Shown here: piece by piece, positions 35,775-43,629 of the stretch
How positions within the stretch are numbered: position 1 is the stretch's first letter
Layout: each line of letters opens with the position of its first letter
Assembly: GCA_000961725.1 (NCBI GenBank)
Contig: LADS01000012.1
Location: 1-54,980 of the forward strand
DNA length: 54,980 bases
Origin: Desulfobulbaceae bacterium BRH_c16a
Lineage (GTDB): Bacteria > Desulfobacterota > Desulfobulbia > Desulfobulbales > Desulfocapsaceae
Direction of reading: 5' to 3'
Notes under the pieces: generated by a model
The model's database searches: none
What the model was told of the DNA's origin: nothing
Seen by the model: only the letters and a program-made list of their open reading frames with translations
Translations under genes and position numbers: made by a program

Positions 35775-36395
35775 TTATACCTCCTGTTGCTGTACGCTGT
35801 TTCGCCTCGGAATAAACATGGGCACATGCCTCTGGTACTCGCGGTACTTTTCCCCGAACTTTTCTACCATCTGCTGCTCTTCCTTGCGTGCAAGTAACGT
35901 ATAAGCGAGCACGATAATCGGAAACGCCGCTACCGAAACAAGAGTGGGCCAGTGTACTATTCCTTCGCCGAAAACTATGAGAAACAGTCCTGTATATTGT
36001 GGGTGGCGCATCCGGGAATACACCTCCTCAGTCACCAACTTCTCTTCCCTCCGGGCTTGATGAATTCTCCGCCATCCATCCGCTACGAGCGTTGCCCCGG
36101 CAAAAACGATTGTGTAGCCAATCACCATTGCGATAATGTGGGCTACCGGTGTGCCAAAGATCTGCGCCCAAAGATTCCCCCCCTCTCCCCATTCGAAGTC
36201 GAGGCCGAAAAACCTGGCCAAAAAGTAGATGGTCAGAGGAAACCCGTACATCTCCGCATAAAATGCGATAATGAAGGCCTGGAGCACACCGGCCCGCGTC
36301 CATTCCTTCCAGCTCTGCGGCGCAAGGTAGCGATACAAGAGCCATGAAACGAATACTATGACAATGGCGGCCAGTCCCCATGTCCCAACATGCAT
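35775..36395 (-). CDS. Isoprenylcysteine carboxyl methyltransferase (ICMT/PEMT)-family membrane protein
   Basis: 206 residues with about five helices. The C-terminal half has the family signature: RMRHPQYTGLFLIVFGEGIV, then ARKEEQQMVEKFGEKYREY, the AdoMet-binding region of ICMT and NnrU-like membrane methyltransferases. Bacterial members usually have unknown acceptors; isoprenylcysteine is unlikely. Related genes are frequent next to copper-resistance genes. A good ribosome site (GGGAGGTGA) precedes the start. It heads the small-membrane-protein group 35092-36395. Confidence 0.85.
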   Translation of the reverse strand: MHVGTWGLAAIVIVFVSWLLYRYLAPQSWKEWTRAGVLQAFIIAFYAEMYGFPLTIYFLARFFGLDFEWGEGGNLWAQIFGTPVAHIIAMVIGYTIVFAGATLVADGWRRIHQARREEKLVTEEVYSRMRHPQYTGLFLIVFGEGIVHWPTLVSVAAFPIIVLAYTLLARKEEQQMVEKFGEKYREYQRHVPMFIPRRNSVQQQEV

Positions 36396-36428
36396 GTGGT
36401 CACCTCCCTTTTGGTTGTTGAAAGCCTT

Positions 36429-36584
36429 TTACCTACGAGATGTATCCAGTAACACTGAAAAAATGACTGCCATGATTTTGCGCCAATCCAAGTTGTCACC
36501 GAGAAACCAGGCAGCACCTATTGCAACGGCTGCCGGACTCAAGCTCATGACCTTTGCTCCCATTACCCCGCTTACAATCTTCAT
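36429..36584 (-). pseudogene. Possible EamA-type permease C-terminal remnant
   Basis: 51 codons reading VSGVMGAKVMSLSPAAVAIG then AAWFLGDNLDWRKIMAVIFS. The rhythm 'LSPAAVAIGAAWFLGDNLDWRK' is like the ninth-tenth helices of DMT-family permeases. No ribosome site and no upstream part of such a protein exist, because the GH65 gene begins 40 bases away. Either a fragment or a chance frame. Confidence 0.3.
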
Positions 36585-36624
36585 GCCAGTAAGCAAAAAG
36601 AGGCTTGATGTCTAAAGCGGAAGC

Positions 36625-39042
36625 TTATCCGAGGTCATCCATCTCGAATTCCTGAACTTGCCCCATCTTGAGATCGAAAACCTGATCCCTGAAGCCGATT
36701 TTGATCGGCCCGGCAGCGCACGGCAGAGCTTTAATCCGCAACAGTCTTTTGGTGATGTCAATTTCCAGTGAGTGCCGGCGGTAGCGGATGTGCATGTGCA
36801 GCCTGCCCACTTCTTCCGGTAGAAACGGATTGAACCACAGCACATCATTTCGGACCACAAGACCTGTGTAGGCGCGCTCGAGGATGTCCACAGCGCCGGC
36901 CATGGCACCCAAGTGAATTCCTTCCGGTGTAGTTCCACCCTGAATGTCCGCAACGTCGCTTTCCAAGGCCTTCAGGAAAAACTTCCACGAACGCGGCCTG
37001 TCCGAACGGGTCAGCACCCAGGAATGAACGACCCGGCTCAGCGTGGAGCCGTGGGAGGTGCGGTTGATATAGTAATCGATGTTTTTCGGGATGGTGCCGT
37101 GTTCAAAGGGGTAGCCGAGCGCCTCGAAAATCTCCTTCAACTCTTCTGAAGAGAAGAGATAAAAGAGCATCAACACATCGGCCTGTTTCGATACCTTGTA
37201 ACGGTTCGGTGTATCGCCTTCAGCCTCCAGAATCCGGTCCAGCCGCTGGATGTCACCATATTTTTTCCGGTAGCTTTTCCAGTCGAATTCTTTCAGCCGA
37301 TCATAGCCTGTAAACTGGCTGATGATGCCCTCACCATGAAAAGGGACCTTCATCTTACGGCTGATCTCCCGCCAAAGTGCCTTTTCATCCTCACCGAGCC
37401 CGATTTTTTCACACACCTCCCGGCAGACGGCCTCGTCCAGGATGTCAAACAGCTCCAGCGCGCGGCCCAACACCCAAGCGGTCATGATGTTCGTGTAAGC
37501 GTTGTTGTTCAAACCCGGTTTCTCCGCACCCGGGTAAGCGTCGTGGTACTCGTCAGGCCCCATGACGCCCAAGATTTCGTATCGATCGAACTCTACATTA
37601 TATGTGCTCGCGCTCGCCCAGAAACGCGCGATCTCAAGCAGCATCTCCGCCCCGTAAAAGGAGAGAAACTCCATGTCCCCGGTGACCTGGTAGTACTGCC
37701 AGAGGTTATAGGCGATTGCAGTGTTTATGTGGCGTTGCAGATGGGAGTTATCGGGAAGCCAGCGTCCGGATTTAGGGTTTAAGTGCAGCCGCTGGGTTTC
37801 CTCCCGACCGCTGCTGCCGCTTTGCCAGGGGTACATGGCACCGCGGTAACCTGCCTCCCTTGCGGCCCGGCGTGCCGCATCGAGCCGGCGATATCGGTAC
37901 ATGAGAAGCGCGCGGGTCACCTCGGGCACCCGATAGTTCAATAGTGGGAAAATATAGAGCTCATCCCAGAAGATATGGCCCCGGTAGGCCTCTCCATGCC
38001 ATCCCCTGGAAGGCACCCCCACGTCCAGGTCTTTCGTGTGCAAGGACGAGGTCTGGAGCAGGTGGAATATGTAAAGGTGAACGATGCGGGCTGTGCGGTC
38101 TCCCTCTTCGGGGTCGTGCGGCTCAAAATTGATCTCAAAACGCCGCCACAGATGTTCCCAGGCCAGCATATGACTCTGGAACAGGTCCCCGAAAGAGCCG
38201 GCCTCTGCCAGCGCCTTGCGGCCAGCCAAGCTGCAGTCGGATATCCCGCGGTCTTTGGATGTGAAAAGGGCTGTAACCTTTTCAACGGAAACCCTATCTC
38301 CTTCTTTGACCTCCACGGTGAAATGCTGGGCGATATAACCTGGTTCGCGGGCCGTGTTCGGTTTTAAGGTCAAAAGTTGTCCGTTTTTCAATATTCGGGT
38401 TCTGGCGCCCTGGGAGACCCAGACTTTGGATTGATTGGTTTGAACCTCAAGGTACATCTCATCTTTGCTTAGCCCCTCGCTTCCCAAAGGCTCCAGATGC
38501 TTGCTGTTAAAGGCTTTATAGCGATCCACGCCGCCATTGACCACTCGGCCGTCCAGCGCGGATCGAAATTCGATCCGGCCCGACCAGTTTTCAGCGGTCA
38601 CCGTCGTTTTCTGGGCTGCGTAGTGAGGATTGCCCATATGCACCAGGCGGCGGTTTTTCATCGTGGTGACGCGGCCTTTCTCGTCTTGAAAACGCGCTGA
38701 CCGCAACAACAAGCCCTTTTTCATATCCAGTTCCTGGCGATAGGAGAGGATTTCAACCGCTGTCGGGTCGAACCATTCCCCGTCATCCACGCGAAAGGTG
38801 AGCGGGAGCCAGTTGGGCAGGTTCACCAGGTCTTCGTTTTCGATCTCCCGGCCGGCTATCTCGGTTTTAAGCCGGTTGTATCCGCCCGCCAGGTAGGTCC
38901 CCGGATAATGAATATCATCGGCGTCCGATTCCGCAGCGGCCCCTCGGGTGGCAAAATAACCGTTCCCGAGAGTGCACAAGGCTTCGCGCAAATCTTCGTT
39001 TTCCGGATCGAATCCATCATATACAAACGACCAGGTGCTCAT
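36625..39042 (-). CDS. Glycoside hydrolase family 65 protein (trehalose/kojibiose/maltose phosphorylase-like)
   Basis: 805 residues, full length. An N-terminal beta-sandwich (about 1-270) is followed by the (alpha/alpha)6 barrel. The catalytic acid is Glu498 in GVMGPDEYHDAYPG, and the phosphate-binding HGSTLSRVVHSW segment is present at about 660. GH65 enzymes split alpha-glucosyl disaccharides by inversion with phosphate, giving beta-glucose-1-phosphate. The gene overlaps the upstream HAD/trehalose-phosphatase gene by four bases, so both are made together. Substrate is not decidable from sequence alone; the partner enzyme suggests trehalose or its phosphate. Confidence 0.9.
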   Translation of the reverse strand: MSTWSFVYDGFDPENEDLREALCTLGNGYFATRGAAAESDADDIHYPGTYLAGGYNRLKTEIAGREIENEDLVNLPNWLPLTFRVDDGEWFDPTAVEILSYRQELDMKKGLLLRSARFQDEKGRVTTMKNRRLVHMGNPHYAAQKTTVTAENWSGRIEFRSALDGRVVNGGVDRYKAFNSKHLEPLGSEGLSKDEMYLEVQTNQSKVWVSQGARTRILKNGQLLTLKPNTAREPGYIAQHFTVEVKEGDRVSVEKVTALFTSKDRGISDCSLAGRKALAEAGSFGDLFQSHMLAWEHLWRRFEINFEPHDPEEGDRTARIVHLYIFHLLQTSSLHTKDLDVGVPSRGWHGEAYRGHIFWDELYIFPLLNYRVPEVTRALLMYRYRRLDAARRAAREAGYRGAMYPWQSGSSGREETQRLHLNPKSGRWLPDNSHLQRHINTAIAYNLWQYYQVTGDMEFLSFYGAEMLLEIARFWASASTYNVEFDRYEILGVMGPDEYHDAYPGAEKPGLNNNAYTNIMTAWVLGRALELFDILDEAVCREVCEKIGLGEDEKALWREISRKMKVPFHGEGIISQFTGYDRLKEFDWKSYRKKYGDIQRLDRILEAEGDTPNRYKVSKQADVLMLFYLFSSEELKEIFEALGYPFEHGTIPKNIDYYINRTSHGSTLSRVVHSWVLTRSDRPRSWKFFLKALESDVADIQGGTTPEGIHLGAMAGAVDILERAYTGLVVRNDVLWFNPFLPEEVGRLHMHIRYRRHSLEIDITKRLLRIKALPCAAGPIKIGFRDQVFDLKMGQVQEFEMDDLG

Positions 39043-40634
39043 TGGCTTTCTCCTTGAAGGGTCTCAGTGAGCGCTTCTAAAAACTGTTGGACTTCTCGGC
39101 AGTCATCCAGCGCGTATCGGGCTGTCGTACGCCGTGGCGACTCATCGGCATCATCGTCTTTTACAACGACACCGATGCCGCCGGCTTGAAGCACCCTGAA
39201 GGCATCTTCATCGGTGACGTCGTCGCCGATATAAATGGGAAGGATATCCGGCCGATCAAGGTCCAAAGCATCCATCAACCAGCAGAGCGCCTTTCCCTTG
39301 TGCCAGTCGATTTCAGGCTGCAGCTCAAAGACTTTTTTTCCCGTTCCTTTGCGAAGCCCGGTGTGTTCGGCCAGCACCTGATCGACCGCCTCCTCCACCA
39401 CCTGAACCCGGCTTTTTTCCACCCTCCGGTAGTGCACCGCGATGGAAAACTTCTTCCGTTCAATCTGGGCCCCCGGAACCTTGCCCAGCAACGCCTGAAG
39501 CGATTCTTCCGCATGATCCAGAGCCGGCAGAAAATCAGCACCCTGCTGGGAGGCAATGCGCCGACCCGCGGGGCCGGAGATGTCAAAGCCGTGGCTGCCC
39601 GCATAGAATAGATTATCAATGCCCACGAGCTCTTTGACATCGCTCAGATCCCGACCGCTGATTACCGCCACGATGCACTGATTTGCAAGCGCTGTTACCG
39701 TGCTGTGCATTTGAGCGGATAGAATCGCCAATTCGACAATCGGCGTCAAGGTCCCATCATAGTCCAGAGCAACAAAGGGGCGTTTTGCTGTGAGCAGTCT
39801 CCGGATATCGTCCATGGACCCAAGTGCTGGGGGGATAACCTCCATATCATGCTCCCATATGGGCAGTTTTCCCTCCACGGTAAGCTCGGAAAGTATGCTT
39901 ACCACGATATCGGCCCCGTTTGCTCTCAAGGCCTCGGCGTGGCCGATTCGATCCACGCCAACGACGCAGCCGAAATTCCCGCGCCTTCCGGCCTGCACGC
40001 CGGAGATCGCATCTTCGAGTACTACGATACGGTCTGGGGGTGAGCCGCCGACGCGCCGGGCGGCTTCCATGAAAGTATCGGGCTCCGGTTTGCCGTTGAG
40101 GCCAAGCTGCTCTGAAACGACGCCGTCGACCCGGGCATCGAATAAATCCTCAATGCCGGCAGCCTTCAGCACGGCCCGTCAGTTTTTGCTGGAAGAAACC
40201 ACCGCCGTCTGAAAGCCCTTTGCTTTCAACCGGCGGAGAAATTCCACGGCGGTCTCATATGCTTCCACGCCATGGGTTTCCAGGTGCTTGTTAAATATCT
40301 GATTTTTCCGGTTCCCGAGACCACAGATTGTCTCTGCATTCGGCGGGTCATCCGGGCTGCCGTAGGGCAGATCAATCCCGCGAGATTTCAGAAAGCTCTT
40401 GACGCCGTCATAGCGCGGCTTGCCGTCGACATAGGTGTTGTAATCCGAGCCTATGTCAAAAGGCTCCCATGACTCACCTTTGCCGGCTGCCCGGCTTTTG
40501 AGGTATTCATCAAAGAGCCTCTTCCAGGAATCGGCGTGCACCTTTGCGGTCTTCGTAACCACCCCGTCCAGGTCGAACAGGACGGCATCGTATTTTTCCC
40601 TGGTGATATCTATGATAGGCGGTTTACAGGCCAT
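39039..40634 (-). CDS. Beta-phosphoglucomutase-like HAD fused to trehalose-6-phosphate phosphatase, with one in-frame UGA
   Basis: One frame of 531 codons broken by TGA at 40181-40179. The first part is a HAD-IA domain: VLFDLDGVVTKTAKVHADSW (nucleophile Asp) and VVSSSKN just before the stop. After it the fold continues RAVLKAAGIEDLFDARVDG … VVLEDAISGVQAG. A second HAD, OtsB type, follows from about residue 250: VALDYDGTLTPIV … SHGFDISGPAG … IYIGDDVTDEDAF. The stop replaces a residue that is Cys in many relatives (SSSKNC/SSSRNC), so TGC to TGA, or a Sec codon, explains it. The fusion should turn beta-glucose-1-phosphate into glucose-6-phosphate and dephosphorylate trehalose-6-phosphate. Confidence 0.82.
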
Positions 40635-40685
40635 TTTGCCTCTCCTTTGCAGTGGCCTTACACGGATATCCGATTTGCTGCCATG

Positions 40686-41858
40686 CTAATCCCATTCGGC
40701 AGGCTCCTCAGCGCCTTTGAATCCTTCACACATGCATCTCTTGTGGGCATCATGCACAGCCCTTGCAGCCGAGTTTTCTCTTTCATCCGAAGCCCCTGAA
40801 AATGCGACTGTTTTGCCGGCAGCAAGGAAGTCGTTGGTAATCCCCAGAGACTGGTCCGTTTTTTTTATAGATTGCGATCCGTCTTTTTCGATACCTGCCA
40901 ATGCGCGGATCGCGTCAATATTTTCTGGAATGGTAATCGCCTCGTTGTGTACCTGGTAGGTTAGGTAGATTTCGCCATTGTCAACCGCCATGCTGTCTTC
41001 CCAGACGGCGACTTCCCACATGTCGGCCCTGGGCCGGCCCAAATCCCGCATCAACTCAATCACTGAGTTCAGCGCCACCAGATTGTCCCGGGCGCGAATG
41101 AAAGCGATGCGCGGCGCAAGCGTCAGTACTTCACGTACTTCGTCCAGGCTCGTTGCCTTTGTCGTCTCGATCATGGTGAAATGGATGTGGCTGAGATTGT
41201 GTGAACCGGATCCCGCCATGGTGACGAGATTTAATTCGGGAATGACCGTTTTGGCATCCGGACCCTGATGGCTGGGGACTTTGGCTTCCGGGATCACGGT
41301 GTTGATGATACCCTCTTTATGGCTCTCCCAGGGATCAGTCGCCCGACGGAGAATGACCGTCCGGGCCCGCTTCATCAGGCCGCGCTGATGAAAAGCGCCC
41401 AGGACCCGCACCAGTGCGGTGGTGTTACAGGAAACCACCCGCGTGCTCTGCCTGTCGATGGCTCCGTCGTAGTTTGCCTGGGCGACGAAAGAATAGCCGG
41501 CGACTTCGTGTTTCTCGCCCCCTTCGTAGATTGCCTTCACCCCGGTTTTCTCGTACAAAGTCCGGTTTTTTTCCGCTACCTTCTTGGGCGTACAATCCAC
41601 AACGACGTCGGCCTGTCCCAGCAGAGATTCAAGCGCTCCCTCGACAGGGATGCCGGCGGCTTTCATTTCGTCAAGCTTGTCGGAAGTGCTAGCAAACACC
41701 CGATAGCCCTTTTCCAATGCAACCCTGATCCGATAATCATGGATGATGTCACAGATTCCGGCCAGTTCCATGTCATCTTGCAAAACGACCGCATCAGCTA
41801 CACGCTTGCCGATCACCCCGTAGCCGTTGATAGCGACTTTGACTTTTTTGTTCGGCAT
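40686..41858 (-). CDS. Type II glyceraldehyde-3-phosphate dehydrogenase
   Basis: 390 residues from the ATG at 41858, with GGAGG 9 bases upstream; the longer frame to 41909 lacks a site. The N-terminus VKVAINGYGVIGKRVADAV is the NAD(P)-binding Rossmann loop. The catalytic Cys is Cys144 in VVSCNTTALVRVL. Length and the SCNTTAL motif match the archaeal-type (class II) enzymes, not the common bacterial GapA. It oxidises glyceraldehyde-3-phosphate with phosphate. The C-terminal 50 residues (ENSAARAVHDAHKRCMCEGF…) form an unusual tail. It precedes the HAD/GH65 pair in the same direction (51-base gap), so a shared stress-sugar operon is likely. Confidence 0.88.
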   Translation of the reverse strand: MPNKKVKVAINGYGVIGKRVADAVVLQDDMELAGICDIIHDYRIRVALEKGYRVFASTSDKLDEMKAAGIPVEGALESLLGQADVVVDCTPKKVAEKNRTLYEKTGVKAIYEGGEKHEVAGYSFVAQANYDGAIDRQSTRVVSCNTTALVRVLGAFHQRGLMKRARTVILRRATDPWESHKEGIINTVIPEAKVPSHQGPDAKTVIPELNLVTMAGSGSHNLSHIHFTMIETTKATSLDEVREVLTLAPRIAFIRARDNLVALNSVIELMRDLGRPRADMWEVAVWEDSMAVDNGEIYLTYQVHNEAITIPENIDAIRALAGIEKDGSQSIKKTDQSLGITNDFLAAGKTVAFSGASDERENSAARAVHDAHKRCMCEGFKGAEEPAEWD

Positions 41859-42405
41859 GAAAAACCTCCATTTTAATTTACAAATTGTGTCAGGATTCCG
41901 ATTTCGCATTTTTCTTCTTTCCGGCAGAAGAACCTATTCGGTCGGCCCTGTGACACATTTGCTGTTCGTATTGATTTGCATTTTTCCATCGATCACTTCG
42001 CCAAAATTTCCGCAAGCTGTCCTTCACCCATTGCTTGTCAAATACAAAAACAATAATATAACCAAGGCCAAGCAACACTCTGGAACGCTTCCCGTCTCTT
42101 TAGTTTTCCTCGGTTGTTGTGAGGTAAGTCTTTCCCGGTGAACGGTTACAAGAAAGGTGCCTGCCATGAAAAGGCACCTGATCATGAACCGGAAATATAC
42201 CACTTTCTTGTTGAGGATTGCCAAACCTGCCTCAAAGGATAGATCAACCATCTCGCTTCAATCCCGCCACACCCAGTCGTTGGCAATCACCCCGGCGTTA
42301 GCGGAAATCTCCGTTTCCCCCTGACAATGTATCATGGATGTTCCTCAAGAGTGTTCCTGATGATGGAACCGTCCACAGGCGGATTCCCGACAAGCTGGAT
42401 ATGGG
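41859..42405. other. Intergenic region, no gene recognised
   Basis: 547 bases. It holds a third copy of the dispersed motif (CCGGTGAACGGTTAC at 42135-42149). A plus-strand frame crosses the region but has no ribosome site and no recognisable sequence. The GAPDH promoter should lie in the first 100 bases (minus strand). Confidence 0.35.
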
Positions 42406-43020
42406 TTATTTCATCATCATTTCCTGTTGAACCATCATGCCATTCATCATCTCCATCATCATCGACATCTTTTTTTCCATCATTTCCATCTTGCCCATCA
42501 TACCGTCCGGTCTCATCATTTTCTCCATCATGCCGCCTGGCCCCATCATCCCTTCCATCATGGCCATTTTCTTTTCCATCATGGCCATCCGGTCGTTTGC
42601 CGGCATTTTACTCATTTCCTGAGCACCCATAGGTTTCTTTTTCATGTTCTGTCCACCCATGGGCATTTTGCTCATATCATGACCAGCCATGGGTTTCTTG
42701 CCCATATCCTGACCAGCCATCATTCCCATTGTGCCCATCATCTTCATTCCTTCCTGCATCTGCTGCATGTGCATGCGCATGAGACGTTTTTTCTCGGCCG
42801 GATCCGTGGCCGCCTGCATTTTCATCCGCGTATCCTGCATCTGCATCATGGCAGCGTCCATTTTCATCGGGTCTGCCTGCATGGCCGGGGCTGGTGTCAC
42901 CTCGGTTGGTTGGCCTGTTGCTGCATCTGCAGGGCCAGGATGGTGCTCTTCCACAGCGTAGGCGGGAAGAGCAACTGCGAGGATCAATAACAAAACAGTG
43001 GGTAGGGTGAATTGTCTCAT
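42406..43020 (-). CDS. Methionine-rich periplasmic protein (copper/silver binding, inferred)
   Basis: 204 residues of which 56 are Met (27%). A signal peptide (LLLILAVALPAYA) is followed by an acidic/Pro linker and then Met-rich helices. In the middle a decapeptide repeats four times, pattern M-[AG]-[GA]-[QH]-[DNE]-M-x-K-[KM]-P (MAGQDMGKKP, MAGHDMSKMP, MGGQNMKKKP, MGAQEMSKMP). The C-terminal 60 residues are MM-pair helices (MMEKKMSMMMEMM). Methionine clusters of this kind bind Cu(I) and Ag(I) in proteins such as CusF, CopK and PcoE-like scavengers; the function here is inferred from composition and context. The low-complexity coding DNA (CATCAT-rich on the plus strand) makes it prone to slippage. 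Confidence 0.8.
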   Translation of the reverse strand: MRQFTLPTVLLLILAVALPAYAVEEHHPGPADAATGQPTEVTPAPAMQADPMKMDAAMMQMQDTRMKMQAATDPAEKKRLMRMHMQQMQEGMKMMGTMGMMAGQDMGKKPMAGHDMSKMPMGGQNMKKKPMGAQEMSKMPANDRMAMMEKKMAMMEGMMGPGGMMEKMMRPDGMMGKMEMMEKKMSMMMEMMNGMMVQQEMMMK

Positions 43021-43276
43021 TATCAGTGCTCCTTTATAAATGGGTAAGAGAGGAAGACGGTTTGAGTGCCGTCTCCATGAAAAAGGTAGAGATCTCTTCA
43101 GAGGCGCCCCTTTGATGAGGCGTCTACACTTTGCAGGGCTTCCATTTTATATGATAGGCAGTGATGGAAATACAGTCAAAGATATTGCTAGGTATTGCCA
43201 CCTCATACCATATGCTCTATTGATGATTATATGATCTTACCAACCGCTATTTGTTCATACAGCCAATGGCCATGAG

Positions 43277-43579
43277 ATGGTAATGGTTTGCCAACCGGTA
43301 CAGCGATCGCAAAAATTCCTTGCAGCATCCCATGGACAAAAGAGATCTTTCGCCGAATTGAGCAATCTACGGGGCACCATGCAAAGTGCTCCTCAAGCGG
43401 AACAAGATGCATTTCGTTCGGAATGGAATAATCGGCTTGATCAAATGACACCGTCCGAGCGACAGAATTACATGGGTTCAAGGAAGGGAATGGAAGAAAA
43501 AGGAAATCCGGTTCATAATGGCGGCAGGATGGGCAGTGACAGCGGCTCCGGCGGTGGCGCTATGGGCGGTCATATGTGA
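43277..43579 (+). CDS. Hypothetical protein with conserved-looking helical core and Gly/Met/His tail, possibly truncated
   Basis: 100 residues. The core ELSNLRGTMQSAPQAEQDAF … RLDQMTPSERQNYMG is a charged helical hairpin, and the tail GGRMGSDSGSGGGAMGGHM resembles soft-metal-binding tails. The expected signal peptide is absent and the ribosome site is weak, so the 5' end may have been lost. It is one of the few plus-strand genes in the island. Confidence 0.4.
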   Translation: MVMVCQPVQRSQKFLAASHGQKRSFAELSNLRGTMQSAPQAEQDAFRSEWNNRLDQMTPSERQNYMGSRKGMEEKGNPVHNGGRMGSDSGSGGGAMGGHM

Positions 43580-43629
43580 TAGGAAAAAACATTCTCGCAT
43601 GGAGAAGTGGTTCCGATAAAGATGCAAAA

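Noticed and set aside
33739..41858. ArsJ/GAPDH arsenic-efflux pair (MFS transporter and GAPDH)
   Set aside because: The two genes are more than 5 kb apart, the GAPDH is type II, and there is no arsenic gene such as arsR, arsC or acr3 nearby.
42427..42990. His-rich open frame of 187 codons resembling a metal-binding protein
   Set aside because: It is the complement of the methionine-rich gene: CAT codons arise from ATG. No signal peptide or ribosome site.
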